Shown here piece by piece: positions 36,581 through 45,569 of a DNA stretch of 64,000 bases. Under the pieces are notes generated by a model, which did no database searches, was not told the origin of the DNA, and saw only the letters and a program-made list of their open reading frames with translations. Position 1 is the stretch's first letter; each line of letters begins with the position of its first letter. The stretch is from Niabella aurantiaca DSM 17617 (GTDB lineage Bacteria > Bacteroidota > Bacteroidia > Chitinophagales > Chitinophagaceae), in NCBI RefSeq assembly GCF_000374125.1, contig NZ_KB893631.1, positions 1 through 64,000 on the forward strand, in the 5' to 3' direction. The translations under genes were made by a program, and so were the position numbers.

Positions 36581-37885
36581 TCAGCCAAGCTTCAGGCTTG
36601 CAGTTACCAGTGCATTTACATACTGACGCACATCTTCCGACCCGATCTTTTCCAGCACGTCCAGCGCAAACCCATGTAAAAGGAGTGAACGTGCAGTAGC
36701 GTCGGAGATGCCGCGTGCTTTCAGATAAAACAGCGCCTCTTCATCCAGTCGGCCTACGGTACAGCCATGCGAGCACTTTACATCGTCCGCAAAAATTTCC
36801 AACTGTGGTTTTGTATTAACGGCTGCGTTCTCAGAAAGTAAAATATTCTTATTGGTCTGATACGCATTTGTTTTCTGCGCGATCTGGCGCACAAATATTT
36901 TCCCGTTAAATACGCCGGTGGAGTGGCCGTTCATAATGCCTTTATACAATTCATTGCTGAGGCAATTGGGCTGCCGGTTGTCCACCACCGTGTGATTGTC
37001 TACATGAGTATGCCCGTTTTGCAGGTACAGCCCGGAAAGGTTGGCCTCGCAATAGGGGGCAGACATGACCATATTCAGGTTGTTCCGGACCAGCCCCCCG
37101 CTTAAAGAGATGGTGACCACATTGGCAACGCTTTTGCCTACCTGGTGTACATGAGTAGTGCTGACGATCGTGGAATTGGCCGCATCATTCTGGATCTTAT
37201 ACAAATGCAGCACCGCATCTTCTTCTACCGCTATTTCAAATACCTGGTTGGTAAAACTTTCATCAGCGCCCATGGTCACAAAGGTTTCCAGGATCTCCAC
37301 CTGCGCATTTTCGCCCACATGAACCAGCGCCCGTGGCTGGGCAAAGATATTTCCGGAACGGGCGTCCGTTACGTTATAGATATAGACAGGGTGGTTGACC
37401 GTTTTCCCCTTTTGTATGTGGATGAATACACCTTCCTGTATAAATGCGGTATTCAGCGCATTGATCCCGTCCCTGTGGTAATCGGCGCTATGCCCCAGGT
37501 GCGCTTCCACCACCGGTGCGTACTGGTTGTGCGCTGCGGTTTCCAGCGAGATCACTTCCAGCTCCTCTGAGCGTAACACGGAATGCTCTGCATGATAATG
37601 CCCGTTTATGAAAACAATGCTGTTTGCATCTTCATGTCCCGGCAGTAAAAACGGCTGAAGTTCGGCCGCCCGGAACTGCAGTTCCTTCAGATCTGTTGTA
37701 AAGTGATAGTCCTTTCCAAAAAAATCATTGATACGGGTATATTTCCACTCTTCATGCTTTACGGTAGGGATGCCGGTTTGTTCAAACTCGTTAAAAGCAT
37801 CATCACGCAGCGACCGTAGCCGTGAATCCAGCTGTGCTTCCTGTAACTGTTCAAACCGTTCTTTAAAATATGTTATTGTGTCCAT
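36581..37885 (-). CDS. sufD: Fe-S cluster assembly protein SufD
   Basis: This 434-residue member of the SufBD beta-helix family forms the scaffold with SufB and SufC. The C-terminal region is characteristic: NTKPQLEIFADDVKCSHGCTVG followed by LDEEALFYLKARGI. The N-terminal helical part contains EEWKYTRINDFF. It follows sufC by about 115 bases, and that gap holds inverted quasi-repeats. Confidence 0.95.
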   Translation of the reverse strand: MDTITYFKERFEQLQEAQLDSRLRSLRDDAFNEFEQTGIPTVKHEEWKYTRINDFFGKDYHFTTDLKELQFRAAELQPFLLPGHEDANSIVFINGHYHAEHSVLRSEELEVISLETAAHNQYAPVVEAHLGHSADYHRDGINALNTAFIQEGVFIHIQKGKTVNHPVYIYNVTDARSGNIFAQPRALVHVGENAQVEILETFVTMGADESFTNQVFEIAVEEDAVLHLYKIQNDAANSTIVSTTHVHQVGKSVANVVTISLSGGLVRNNLNMVMSAPYCEANLSGLYLQNGHTHVDNHTVVDNRQPNCLSNELYKGIMNGHSTGVFNGKIFVRQIAQKTNAYQTNKNILLSENAAVNTKPQLEIFADDVKCSHGCTVGRLDEEALFYLKARGISDATARSLLLHGFALDVLEKIGSEDVRQYVNALVTASLKLG

Positions 37886-37890
37886 TGTTT

Positions 37891-38000
37891 AATTTGAAAA
37901 TGTGAGAATGTGGAAAATGCGGAGATGTGGAAAATTTGAAAATGTAAAAGATTACTGATGTGTCAGCGCTCACGTTCTCATATTTTCACGTTCTCACATT
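37891..38000. repeat. Inverted pair of GAAAATGTGAGAATGTG-type repeats
   Basis: The sufC-sufD gap holds direct units of the form gaaaatgtgagaatgtgg (37895-37950). Further right (37969-37999) lies the reverse-complement text cacgttctcatattttcac followed by gttctcac. The arms can pair and would form a large hairpin in the suf transcript. Confidence 0.6.
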
Positions 38001-38001
38001 A

Positions 38002-38751
38002 TTATACCAGCTCGTTCTTTATAAAATCATAACCTCTTTCTTCCAGCTCGTATGCCAGTTCCTTCGTGCCGGATTTTACAATACGCCCATTGTACAGCAC
38101 ATGTACAAAATCGGGAATGATATAGTCCAGCAGGCGTTGGTAGTGCGTGATCACCAGGATGCCATTTTCCGGGGTACGGAGTTTGTTAACCCCATTGGCT
38201 ACAATGCGGATGGCATCAATATCCAGGCCCGAATCGGTTTCATCAAGGATGGCCAGTTTGGGTTCCAGCATCGCCATCTGAAAAATTTCATTCCGCTTTT
38301 TCTCTCCTCCGGAAAAACCTTCATTCAGCGAGCGGCTCAGCATGGACTGGTCGATCTCTACCAGGGCCATTTTCTCTTTCATCTTCTTTAAAAAGGAAAC
38401 CGCATCCAGTTCGTCCTGTCCGCGATATTTCCGGATCTCGTTCACTGCGGTTTTCATAAAATTGGTGGTGCTCAGTCCGGGTATTTCAACGGGATACTGA
38501 AAGCTGAGGAAAATGCCTTCACCCGCCCGTTCTTCCGGAGCCAGCTCCAGCAGGTCTTTGCCTTCAAAGGTTACGGAGCCTCCGGTAACTTCATAGTCTT
38601 CCTTACCCGCCAGTACAGATGCCAATGTACTTTTACCGGAGCCGTTGGGCCCCATGATCGCATGTACTTCGCCCGGTTTAATGTTCAGGTTGATCCCTTT
38701 TAATATTTCTCTGTCTTCAATACCTGCGCGGAGGTCTTTAATGCTTAACAT
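38002..38751 (-). CDS. sufC: Fe-S assembly ATPase SufC
   Basis: This 249-residue ABC ATPase energises the SufBCD scaffold. Walker A is GPNGSGKS at 34-41. The ABC signature is [12 protein letters not shown] near 144, and Walker B is [14 protein letters not shown] near 165-178. The ETDSGLD variant is typical of SufC. It is separated from sufB by a 375-base gap that holds a decayed four-helix-bundle gene. Confidence 0.97.
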   Translation of the reverse strand: MLSIKDLRAGIEDREILKGINLNIKPGEVHAIMGPNGSGKSTLASVLAGKEDYEVTGGSVTFEGKDLLELAPEERAGEGIFLSFQYPVEIPGLSTTNFMKTAVNEIRKYRGQDELDAVSFLKKMKEKMALVEIDQSMLSRSLNEGFSGGEKKRNEIFQMAMLEPKLAILDETDSGLDIDAIRIVANGVNKLRTPENGILVITHYQRLLDYIIPDFVHVLYNGRIVKSGTKELAYELEERGYDFIKNELV

Positions 38752-38790
38752 TTTTTATTTCTGATTTTTCGTTTATTTCAATTCAAAAAT

Positions 38791-38826
38791 CTGAAGTTTC
38801 AGGTTTCAAGTCTGAAGTTCCAGGTT
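38791..38826. repeat. Left arm of inverted repeat around the four-helix remnant
   Basis: ctgaagtttcaggtttcaag continuing to ccaggtt. Its reverse complement shares aacctgaaactt and aacctggaac modules with 39095-39126. Confidence 0.5.
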
Positions 38827-39019
38827 AGACCCCGGACTTGAATTTATTACCCTGGAAACTACTTTTATTATCCATAATTGAACCTGAAGAATCTTTGACC
38901 TGTCCTAACAACTTGAAATCGTTCCTAAGATCCGTTTCAACCGAAATTGTGTGAATCTCTCTGCAAATTGCTCTCGCATCTCTCCAGATATCCAGGTCTT
39001 CAAAGCGTTTTATGGTCAT
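38825..39019 (-). pseudogene. Truncated four-helix-bundle protein (S23/TIGR02436-like) inside the suf operon
   Basis: From the ATG 39019 the frame reads TIKRFEDLDIWRDARAICRE and, later, LLGQVKDSSGSIMDN. This matches the start of the 115-125-residue four-helix-bundle proteins of Bacteroidota. After SIMDN the expected IAEGFERGGNKEF is only faintly visible as decayed bases, and the frame stops at residue 64 within a repeat. The piece lies between sufB and sufC on the same strand and is flanked by inverted quasi-repeats. It looks like an old insertion in a conserved operon. Confidence 0.6.
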
Positions 39020-39094
39020 AGGTTTGACATTTAACTTCAATGTGGTCACTTGCAGCCCTGCACTATATACTTCCAGGAAATCATGTTTCGGCAG

Positions 39095-39126
39095 AAACCT
39101 GAAACTTGAAACTTCAAACCTGGAAC
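39095..39126. repeat. Right arm of inverted repeat around the four-helix remnant
   Basis: aaacctgaaacttgaaactt continuing to caaacctggaac, ending exactly at the sufB stop codon. See the left arm at 38791-38826. Confidence 0.5.
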
Positions 39127-40607
39127 TATCCCACCGACCCCTCCAAACTAATTGCCAGGAGCTTTTGAGCTTCCACTGCAAATTCCATGGGCAGCTGATT
39201 CATGACCTCTTTTGCAAAACCATTGATGATCAGCGCCACGGCTTTTTCCGTATCGATGCCTCGTTGGTTGCAATAGAAGATCTGGTCTTCCCCGATCTTG
39301 GAAGTGGTTGCTTCATGCTCCACCACGCCGGTATTGTTTTTTACTTCAATATAGGGGAACGTGTGTGCCCCGCATTTATCACCCAGCAAAAGGGAATCGC
39401 ACTGTGAAAAATTACGCGCATTGCTGGCATTCTTGCCCACACGCACCAGGCCCCGGTAGCTGTTCTGGCTCCGGCCTGCAGAGATCCCTTTGGATACGAT
39501 GCGGCTCCGGGTATTCTTACCGATATGCAGCATCTTGGTTCCGGTATCGGCCTGCTGAAAATTATTGGTCACCGCCACTGAGTAAAATTCACCGGTAGAG
39601 TGGTCGCCCTGCAGGATCACACTGGGATATTTCCAGGTGATGGAGGAGCCGGTCTCTACCTGTGTCCAGGAGATCTTTGAATGGGCGCCTTTACAAATAC
39701 CCCGCTTGGTTACAAAGTTGTAAATGCCCCCTTTTCCTTCTTTGTCGCCGGGATACCAGTTCTGCACGGTTGAGTATTTTACCTCGGCATGGTCCATCGC
39801 CACAATTTCCACAATAGCCGCATGCAGCTGGTTCTCATCCCGCATGGGCGCGGTACAGCCCTCGAGGTAGCTGACATAGGAACCTTCTTCAGCAACGATC
39901 AATGTGCGTTCAAACTGCCCGGTATTTTCCGCATTGATCCGGAAATAGGTCGAAAGTTCCATTGGGCAGCGTACACCTTTGGGAATATAACAAAAGGAGC
40001 CGTCGCTGAAGACCGCCGAGTTCAATGCGGCATAAAAATTATCGGTAACCGGAACCACCGATGCCAGGTATTTGCGTACCAGTTCAGGATGCTCCTGTAT
40101 GGCTTCGCTGATGGAGCAGAAGATAATCCCCAGTTCGGCCAGCTGTTCTTTAAAAGAAGTACCAATCGAAACACTGTCGATCACTGCGTCCACTGCTACC
40201 CCCGAAAGGCGTTTTTGTTCCTCCAGGGAGATCCCCAGTTTTTCGAAGGTTTTGATCAGCTCCGGATCTACTTCATCAAGGTTTTTGGGCTTTATCTTTT
40301 GCTTTGGTGCCGCGTAATAGATAATATCCTGGAAATCAATGGTCGGATAGGTAAGGTTGGCCCAATGCGGCGGCTTCATCTTCTGCCATTGTGCAAAGGC
40401 TTTCAAACGCCACTCCAGCATCCACTCCGGCTCATTCTTTTTGGCAGAGATAAACCGGATGGTATGCTCATCCAACCCCTTAGGTGCCGATTCCATTTCG
40501 ATATCTGTCACAAAACCATACTTGTATTCGCTATTTACATGATTTTCAATAACATCCGCTTCTTCGGCTACATTATTGTGCAATAATTGATCTGTTTCCG
40601 TACTCAT
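39126..40607 (-). CDS. sufB: Fe-S cluster assembly protein SufB
   Basis: This 493-residue SufBD-family protein is the main scaffold on which Fe-S clusters form. Hallmarks are [18 protein letters not shown] near the start, [39 protein letters not shown] and the C-terminal [20 protein letters not shown] with [16 protein letters not shown]. It is the first gene of the operon sufB-sufC-sufD-sufS-sufE-DUF59-rrf2 read leftward. A -7 box lies only four bases before the ATG. Confidence 0.97.
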   Translation of the reverse strand: MSTETDQLLHNNVAEEADVIENHVNSEYKYGFVTDIEMESAPKGLDEHTIRFISAKKNEPEWMLEWRLKAFAQWQKMKPPHWANLTYPTIDFQDIIYYAAPKQKIKPKNLDEVDPELIKTFEKLGISLEEQKRLSGVAVDAVIDSVSIGTSFKEQLAELGIIFCSISEAIQEHPELVRKYLASVVPVTDNFYAALNSAVFSDGSFCYIPKGVRCPMELSTYFRINAENTGQFERTLIVAEEGSYVSYLEGCTAPMRDENQLHAAIVEIVAMDHAEVKYSTVQNWYPGDKEGKGGIYNFVTKRGICKGAHSKISWTQVETGSSITWKYPSVILQGDHSTGEFYSVAVTNNFQQADTGTKMLHIGKNTRSRIVSKGISAGRSQNSYRGLVRVGKNASNARNFSQCDSLLLGDKCGAHTFPYIEVKNNTGVVEHEATTSKIGEDQIFYCNQRGIDTEKAVALIINGFAKEVMNQLPMEFAVEAQKLLAISLEGSVG

Positions 40608-40611
40608 GCTG

Positions 40612-40619
40612 CAAAAGTA
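40612..40619 (-). promoter_or_regulatory. -7 box abutting the sufB start
   Basis: TACTTTTG on the minus strand fits TAnnTTTG exactly. Only four bases separate it from the sufB ATG, so a transcript from it would be leaderless or nearly so. Confidence 0.5.
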
Positions 40620-40858
40620 CGTTTTTATTTGTACAAAAAAGTATGAATGAGGAAAAATATGAAAGGCAAGCCTTTAGACAGTGGTGAAAGCGGGAATTTA
40701 CGGCTGTTGTGCGCAGACTGATCACCTGATTCGCACGATTGCAGCATCAGATGTTTAAATTACTGCTGACGTCCAGAAGAAAGCGGCAAGTGGCGATCGG
40801 CCATTGCTTTTATAGCAACACCAAAAAACGCAACATAAGAAAGCTGTACTCTAATAAA

Positions 40859-40885
40859 TAAGGCTATCCCAACCGGGATAGCCTC
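40859..40885 (-). terminator. Terminator of the small outer membrane protein gene
   Basis: A perfect 10-bp stem (aggctatccc / gggatagcct) with loop aacc lies about 25 bases after the gene at 40911. The T tract is weak. Confidence 0.7.
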
Positions 40886-40910
40886 GTTCCTTCAGATAAA
40901 CCATGAATAT

Positions 40911-41414
40911 TTAAAAAGTGTATCGTGCAGACACACCAGCATTGGGATAAAAACTGTTATAGTAATCGTAAGCTTCGATAACATGAATGGTCGGACGTAC
41001 ATCTGCGGAAACCGCAAGTGGGATATTTTTGAATTTATAGTCCGCACCGGCCGTCGGGTACAATCCGAGGTTGAATCCCTTACGATCATCGTAGTTGGAA
41101 AAGGAATTGGATGCGACGAGGCCGCCGCCAATGAACCATTTCAATCCTTCAACCGGTTTAATCGGAAAATGATGCTGGTAGGTGGCCGCCGCCGATGCGT
41201 TGAACCACTTGTATCCTGCAACACCATAAGGACGGAAACCGACGTTGATCTCTATTGCAGAGGCATCATTAAAAAAGGTTTTGTAAGCAGCAGAAGCAAC
41301 ATCATAATAACCGCTTCCAAGACGTAAACCAATCGATTGCTTGTAATCGCTTTGGGCAAATAAGGCAGTTGCAGTAAAAGCGAGTGCCACACATAAGGTC
41401 ATTTTCAATTTCAT
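40911..41414 (-). CDS. Small outer membrane beta-barrel protein
   Basis: This protein has 167 residues from the ATG 41414, which opens a clean signal peptide (MKLKMTLCVALAFTATALFA). The mature part is beta-rich, with alternating aromatic residues, and ends in ARYTF; the terminal Phe is typical for outer membrane insertion. Sequences like LRLGSGYYDVASAAYKTFF and NVGFRPYG fit an OmpW/OmpA-like small barrel. The frame is open upstream to 41540, but that part is unlike a signal sequence. No function can be assigned. Confidence 0.8.
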   Translation of the reverse strand: MKLKMTLCVALAFTATALFAQSDYKQSIGLRLGSGYYDVASAAYKTFFNDASAIEINVGFRPYGVAGYKWFNASAAATYQHHFPIKPVEGLKWFIGGGLVASNSFSNYDDRKGFNLGLYPTAGADYKFKNIPLAVSADVRPTIHVIEAYDYYNSFYPNAGVSARYTF

Positions 41415-41852
41415 AATGCAAAAAATTTTTTTGCAAAAGTAAGACACCGGAGCGCTGAAAAAATACCTGTTTTCAGGTAGTTTTAAGAACCGGTTTTTTT
41501 TGTAAGGAGATACGGAAAATACCAGAAGTAACAGTGGCAACCATGCAGATCATACCGCCATTTAGCCGCTGGCGGGGGTGAACCTGTCGGTATTGGATAG
41601 ACCGGCAGTAGGATGTTTTGAATGCCGTTGCCCCGGTGCAGCAGGTTGCGCAGGCAACTACGGTAGGTATCAGTCTGCCGTTAGTTTTGATCGCAGCGTT
41701 CAAAAACCAAACCCGTGCATCTGCACCTGTAAATTTATATTGCGGCCGGGGGGGGCGGTGAGTTGGAAAAGAATACGGATTTGAATATATTTGTAGGGAA
41801 TAGTACTGCTGATGATGATTTTTTATAACGCTGTATCTAATCTATTTAAAAT
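41415..41852. other. Intergenic stretch upstream of the NfeD/flotillin pair
   Basis: No gene is supported. It contains a run of eight G (41748-41755) and, at the right end, the promoter of the NfeD-like gene. Confidence 0.45.
41763..41793 (+). promoter_or_regulatory. Promoter of the NfeD-like/flotillin operon
   Basis: A -33-like TTGG (41763-41766) and -7 box TATATTTG (41786-41793) are 19 bases apart, matching the Bacteroidota promoter layout. The NfeD-like ATG is 60 bases downstream. Confidence 0.6.
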
Positions 41853-42419
41853 ATGAATGCTTTTTTTGAGGGCATGCCCTCGCTGCTCCAGGGTTTCTGG
41901 TGGGTTGCCATCATTACGAGTATTGTCTTTTTGATCCAGACCATCCTCACCTTTACCGGCGGACATGGTGCCGATGGGATCAATGCCGATTTTGACGGTG
42001 ATCTTACCGGCGCAGATGCCCCCTTTCAGATGTTCTCGCTGCGGAACCTGATCAATTTCCTGATGGGCTTTGGCTGGACGGGAGTGGCTTTTTTCCGTAC
42101 CGTCGAAAGCAAGGCGCTGCTCGTTGCACTGGCGGCATTGGTGGGCATATTTTTTGTCCTGCTTTTCTTCTTTGTGATCCGGCAGATCATGAAACTCACG
42201 GAGGACAATACCTTCAACGCGGAACGCCTCATCGGCAGATCCGGGGAGGTGTATCTGACCATTCCCGAAAACAAGAGCGGCGTGGGAAAGATCCAGATCA
42301 GCTACAACAACACCAGCCACGAACTGACCGCCGTTACAGAAGGAGAGCGCCTGCTGTCGGGCACCCTCGTAAAGGTACTGGGCATTGAAGACCGTATATT
42401 AATTGTTACTAAAATCTGA
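41853..42419 (+). CDS. NfeD-like membrane protein
   Basis: This 188-residue protein has three transmembrane segments, at about 15-35, 62-82 and 88-110. The soluble C-terminal domain (about 125-188) has the look of an OB-fold (IGRSGEVYLTIPENKSGVGK, then GTLVKVLGIEDRILIV), as in NfeD proteins. NfeD proteins are classically encoded next to flotillin/SPFH genes, and a flotillin gene starts 16 bases downstream. The pair is thought to organise membrane microdomains. No serine protease domain is present, so it is the short NfeD type. Confidence 0.85.
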   Translation: MNAFFEGMPSLLQGFWWVAIITSIVFLIQTILTFTGGHGADGINADFDGDLTGADAPFQMFSLRNLINFLMGFGWTGVAFFRTVESKALLVALAALVGIFFVLLFFFVIRQIMKLTEDNTFNAERLIGRSGEVYLTIPENKSGVGKIQISYNNTSHELTAVTEGERLLSGTLVKVLGIEDRILIVTKI

Positions 42420-42435
42420 TAAAAACAACCCACTT

Positions 42436-43962
42436 ATGAATTTTGACGGACCATTCATCCTGATCCTTGTAGGCGCATTGATCTTGTTTGTGACGATCGT
42501 ATCGCTGATCTCCCGGTACAAACGCTGTCCTTCCGACAAGATCCTCGTTATTTATGGTAAAACAGGCGGCAGTTCCGCGCGCTGTGTGCACGGTGGCGGG
42601 GCCTTTATCTGGCCGGTGATCCAGGACTTTGCTTATCTCGACCTGAAACCCATTTCTATTGAAGCCAACCTTACCAACGCATTGTCGCGCCAGAACATCC
42701 GTGTGGATGTGCCCTGCCGGTTTACCATCGCCATCTCCACCGAGCCGGATAGTATGGGGAATGCGGCAGAGCGTTTGCTGGGACTGAGCCCGGATCAGAT
42801 ACAGGAGCTGGCCAAGGATATCCTGTTTGGGCAGTTGCGCCTGGTGATCGCCACCATGACCATTGAAGAGATCAATTCCGACCGGGATAAATTCCTGGAT
42901 AATATTTCCAAGAACGTAGACACCGAGTTAAAGAAGATCGGCTTAAAACTGATCAACGTAAACGTTACCGATATTAAGGATGAATCGGGCTATATCGAGG
43001 CCCTGGGTAAAGAAGCTGCCGCCAAAGCGATCAATGAGGCCAAGATCAGCGTGGCGGAGCAGGAGAAGATCGGTGAAACAGGGAAGGCCAGTGCCGACCG
43101 GGAAAAGGACACGCAGATCGCCGAAACCAACCGCGACCGTGATGTAAAGATCGCCATCACCCAGAAAGATAAAGAGGTCAGCATCGCATCCGCCGGTAAG
43201 GATGAAGCCATCGGTAAGGCAGAAGCAGAAAGGGATGCGCGGATCGCTACATCCGAAGCAAACTCCCTCGCTGTAAAAGGAGAGAACGATGCCAAGATCA
43301 CCATTGCCAATTCGGATGCACTGCGCCGGGAGAAGGAAGCAGAGGCATTGAAGATCGCCGTAACCGCCGAAAAGGTACAGTCGGCCCGTGCATTGGAAGA
43401 ATCTTATCTTGCTGAGCAAAAAGCAGAGCAGGCCCGTGCCGAAAGAGAGCGGTCGACACAGAACGCCAATATTGTGGTGCCGGCCCAGATCGCGAAACAA
43501 AAAGTCATTATTGACGCCGAAGCAGAAGCAGAACGCATCCGGCTGAAAGCAAAAGGGGAGGCGGATGCCATCTTTGCAAAAATGGAAGCAGAAGCAAAGG
43601 GCCTTTTTGAGATCCTGACCAAACAGGCCGATGGTTATGATAAAGTGGTAAAAGCCGCCGGGGGCGATTCCACCAATGCCTTCCAGCTGCTGTTGCTGGA
43701 GAAACTGCCGGACCTGGTACGCACACAGGTAGAAGCTGTTAAAAATATCAAGATCGATAAAGTAACGGTCTGGGATGGAGGAAACGGAGAGAACGGGAAC
43801 GGTTCGACTGCCAATTTTGTACAGGGGCTGATGAAATCCGTACCACCGTTGAACGACCTGTTTAACATGGCGGGGCTTAATTTGCCCAGCTATTTAAAGG
43901 GAACAGATCCGAAAGAGCCGCAGGCACCACCGGCTGATACTTCCGCCGATCTAAAAGGATAA
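42436..43962 (+). CDS. Flotillin-family (SPFH) protein
   Basis: This protein has 508 residues from the ATG 42436. The N-terminal hairpin or anchor lies at about 6-28. An SPFH/band-7 domain follows (about 30-190: KILVIYGKTGGSSARCVHGG and DIKDESGYIEALG). A very long Ala/Glu-rich coiled coil extends from about 190 to 400, with the repeated AEAER pattern of flotillins. The C-terminus is Pro-rich. It would oligomerise at the inner membrane with the NfeD-like partner. It is closest in architecture to YqiK/FloT-type proteins. A terminator follows. Confidence 0.92.
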   Translation: MNFDGPFILILVGALILFVTIVSLISRYKRCPSDKILVIYGKTGGSSARCVHGGGAFIWPVIQDFAYLDLKPISIEANLTNALSRQNIRVDVPCRFTIAISTEPDSMGNAAERLLGLSPDQIQELAKDILFGQLRLVIATMTIEEINSDRDKFLDNISKNVDTELKKIGLKLINVNVTDIKDESGYIEALGKEAAAKAINEAKISVAEQEKIGETGKASADREKDTQIAETNRDRDVKIAITQKDKEVSIASAGKDEAIGKAEAERDARIATSEANSLAVKGENDAKITIANSDALRREKEAEALKIAVTAEKVQSARALEESYLAEQKAEQARAERERSTQNANIVVPAQIAKQKVIIDAEAEAERIRLKAKGEADAIFAKMEAEAKGLFEILTKQADGYDKVVKAAGGDSTNAFQLLLLEKLPDLVRTQVEAVKNIKIDKVTVWDGGNGENGNGSTANFVQGLMKSVPPLNDLFNMAGLNLPSYLKGTDPKEPQAPPADTSADLKG

Positions 43963-43969
43963 ACGGTGT

Positions 43970-43999
43970 AAAAGCGCTTCTCAACGGAGCGCTTTTTTA
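43970..43999 (+). terminator. Terminator after the flotillin gene
   Basis: The stem aaaagcgct / agcgctttt with a loop of about nine bases is followed by T residues. Confidence 0.8.
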
Positions 44000-44026
44000 T
44001 TGCACTTGGACGATACGCGCACAGGC

Positions 44027-44632
44027 TTAATCCGGGGTCGCATCCAGGTATTGCCAGAGATGCAGGCAGGCATAAGTACGATAAGGTTTCCACGGTTCAG
44101 TTATCGAAAGCACGCGGGTCTCAAATTCCTTTTTATTGGTATAAGCAATGTTGTAGAGCTCCCCGACAGCCTTCTGCAGCCCAAAGTCGCCAATAGAAAA
44201 TACATCTTCCCGCCCCAGGGAAAACATTAGCAGCATTTCCGCCGTCCATTTTCCTACTCCCTTTATCTGGGTGATCAGGCTGATGAATGCTTCATCCGTC
44301 AACCGGTGGATCTTTGCATCCGTTAGTTTATGCTCTAAAAAGAAATGACATACGTTTTTTATATAGACGGCCTTTGCGTTTGATAACCCGATGGAGCGCA
44401 GGGTATCATGAGGAAGATCGAGGATCTTCTGCGCCGTTGGCCGTTTCCCTTCAAACAGCTCCAGGAAACGGTTACGCAAAACAGCCGCTACTTTTGTGCT
44501 CAATTGCTGCCCCATGATGGAGCCGCATAAACGGAGCAATATATTTTGCTGCAGTTGCAGGGAATGCACCCCCTGCTGTTTGATCAGCTTTTTCAAAATC
44601 TTATCCTTCGAAAGATGTTTCTGATACGACAT
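44027..44632 (-). CDS. DNA-3-methyladenine glycosylase II-like enzyme (HhH-GPD)
   Basis: This 201-residue protein of the AlkA type removes alkylated purines from DNA. The helix-hairpin-helix is seen as TQIKGVGKWTAEMLLMF. The catalytic Asp lies in VFSIGDFGLQKAV. No Lys of the bifunctional type is present, so it should be a monofunctional glycosylase. It lacks the N-terminal domain of E. coli AlkA, as in the shorter Mag-type proteins. It converges on the flotillin gene. Confidence 0.9.
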   Translation of the reverse strand: MSYQKHLSKDKILKKLIKQQGVHSLQLQQNILLRLCGSIMGQQLSTKVAAVLRNRFLELFEGKRPTAQKILDLPHDTLRSIGLSNAKAVYIKNVCHFFLEHKLTDAKIHRLTDEAFISLITQIKGVGKWTAEMLLMFSLGREDVFSIGDFGLQKAVGELYNIAYTNKKEFETRVLSITEPWKPYRTYACLHLWQYLDATPD

Positions 44633-44807
44633 AACCTAAAATTAGTCAAAGCCCCGGGGTTATACAATAATGCGGGGGATATTTTCTTCTGCAATGGCCG
44701 GATCAGAGCGGCAGAGGGGCGTCATCCATTTTAATGATGATTTTTCTTTTCTCTTTAAACCGGAATCGATAGCTTTGCGCAAAATTTCATCCTTGTTTAA
44801 AAGAATC

Positions 44808-45182
44808 ATGGCCTTGTTTTTTTTGACGACGTTTGCAATGCAGACGTTCAGCCAGGCTATCATGATGCTTGATTACAGGATAAACCGGCAGGCCTACGCG
44901 AAGAACTGTGTCAACAAGTTCCGCCCCAAAATGCATTGCAACGGGCATTGCCAGCTTATGAAGAAAATACAGGAGGAAGAAAAAAAGAACCAGCAGAATC
45001 CGGAAAGAAAACCGGACTTCAAAAATGAGATCACGCTTTTTTCAAAATCCTCTTTTCCGGAACTGCCCTTTATGATACGGAGCACTTCATTTGTTTACTG
45101 GCTCATGAATATGGGTGCCGAGATCAAAATGCCCCGCTTCGTTTTTCATCCCCCCGCTGTTCTCCGCAAAGGCATTGCCTGA
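44808..45182 (+). CDS. Small exported Cys/His/Met-rich protein, possible copper handling
   Basis: This protein has 124 residues from the ATG 44808; the open frame extends upstream to 44670 without signal-like sequence. A hydrophobic start (ALFFLTTFAMQTFSQAIMM) resembles a signal peptide. Then come Cys34 and the cluster MHCNGHCQLM (Cys44, His47, Cys48, flanking Met), and a Lys/Glu-rich stretch EEEKKNQQNPERKP. Similar small proteins are found near copper-related genes and TonB receptors in Bacteroidota as I recall. The MbnP/MbnH-like genes 390 bases downstream support a metal role. This is inference, since no family name can be given. Confidence 0.7.
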   Translation: MALFFLTTFAMQTFSQAIMMLDYRINRQAYAKNCVNKFRPKMHCNGHCQLMKKIQEEEKKNQQNPERKPDFKNEITLFSKSSFPELPFMIRSTSFVYWLMNMGAEIKMPRFVFHPPAVLRKGIA

Positions 45183-45569
45183 ACTTTAAGCATTGCCGCT
45201 TCAGATGATCCGCAACGGATCCTTTCCCTTCTTATTTTCCAGGAGGTGCCGCATCGTTTTTTGGTTTGCATCTGCACGATGGGCCCTCAGAAGATGCATC
45301 CTGCCCACAGAATGACTTTACCGGGCGGGCATTTAGATGGACCGCCGGCTTTTCATAAAGCCATGATGCTATGGAAATAGGAAACGGATGTACCCTTTTT
45401 CCAGGAACTGCTGCATGATATATTCCGCAGCTTTCTCCCGGATGATTGTTTAACCGGCACCGGGGATGCGTGTCTGAAAAAATATCCACTTCCGGCTGTG
45501 CCCGATCAGGACGCCTGGCCGGTACCGTTTTTTTAGATCCGCGCCCGGTGCGCTATTACCTTTTCAAAA
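45183..45569. other. Gap upstream of the MbnP-like gene
   Basis: No gene is supported on either strand; the open frames lack protein character. No clear promoter box or hairpin was found. Confidence 0.4.
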
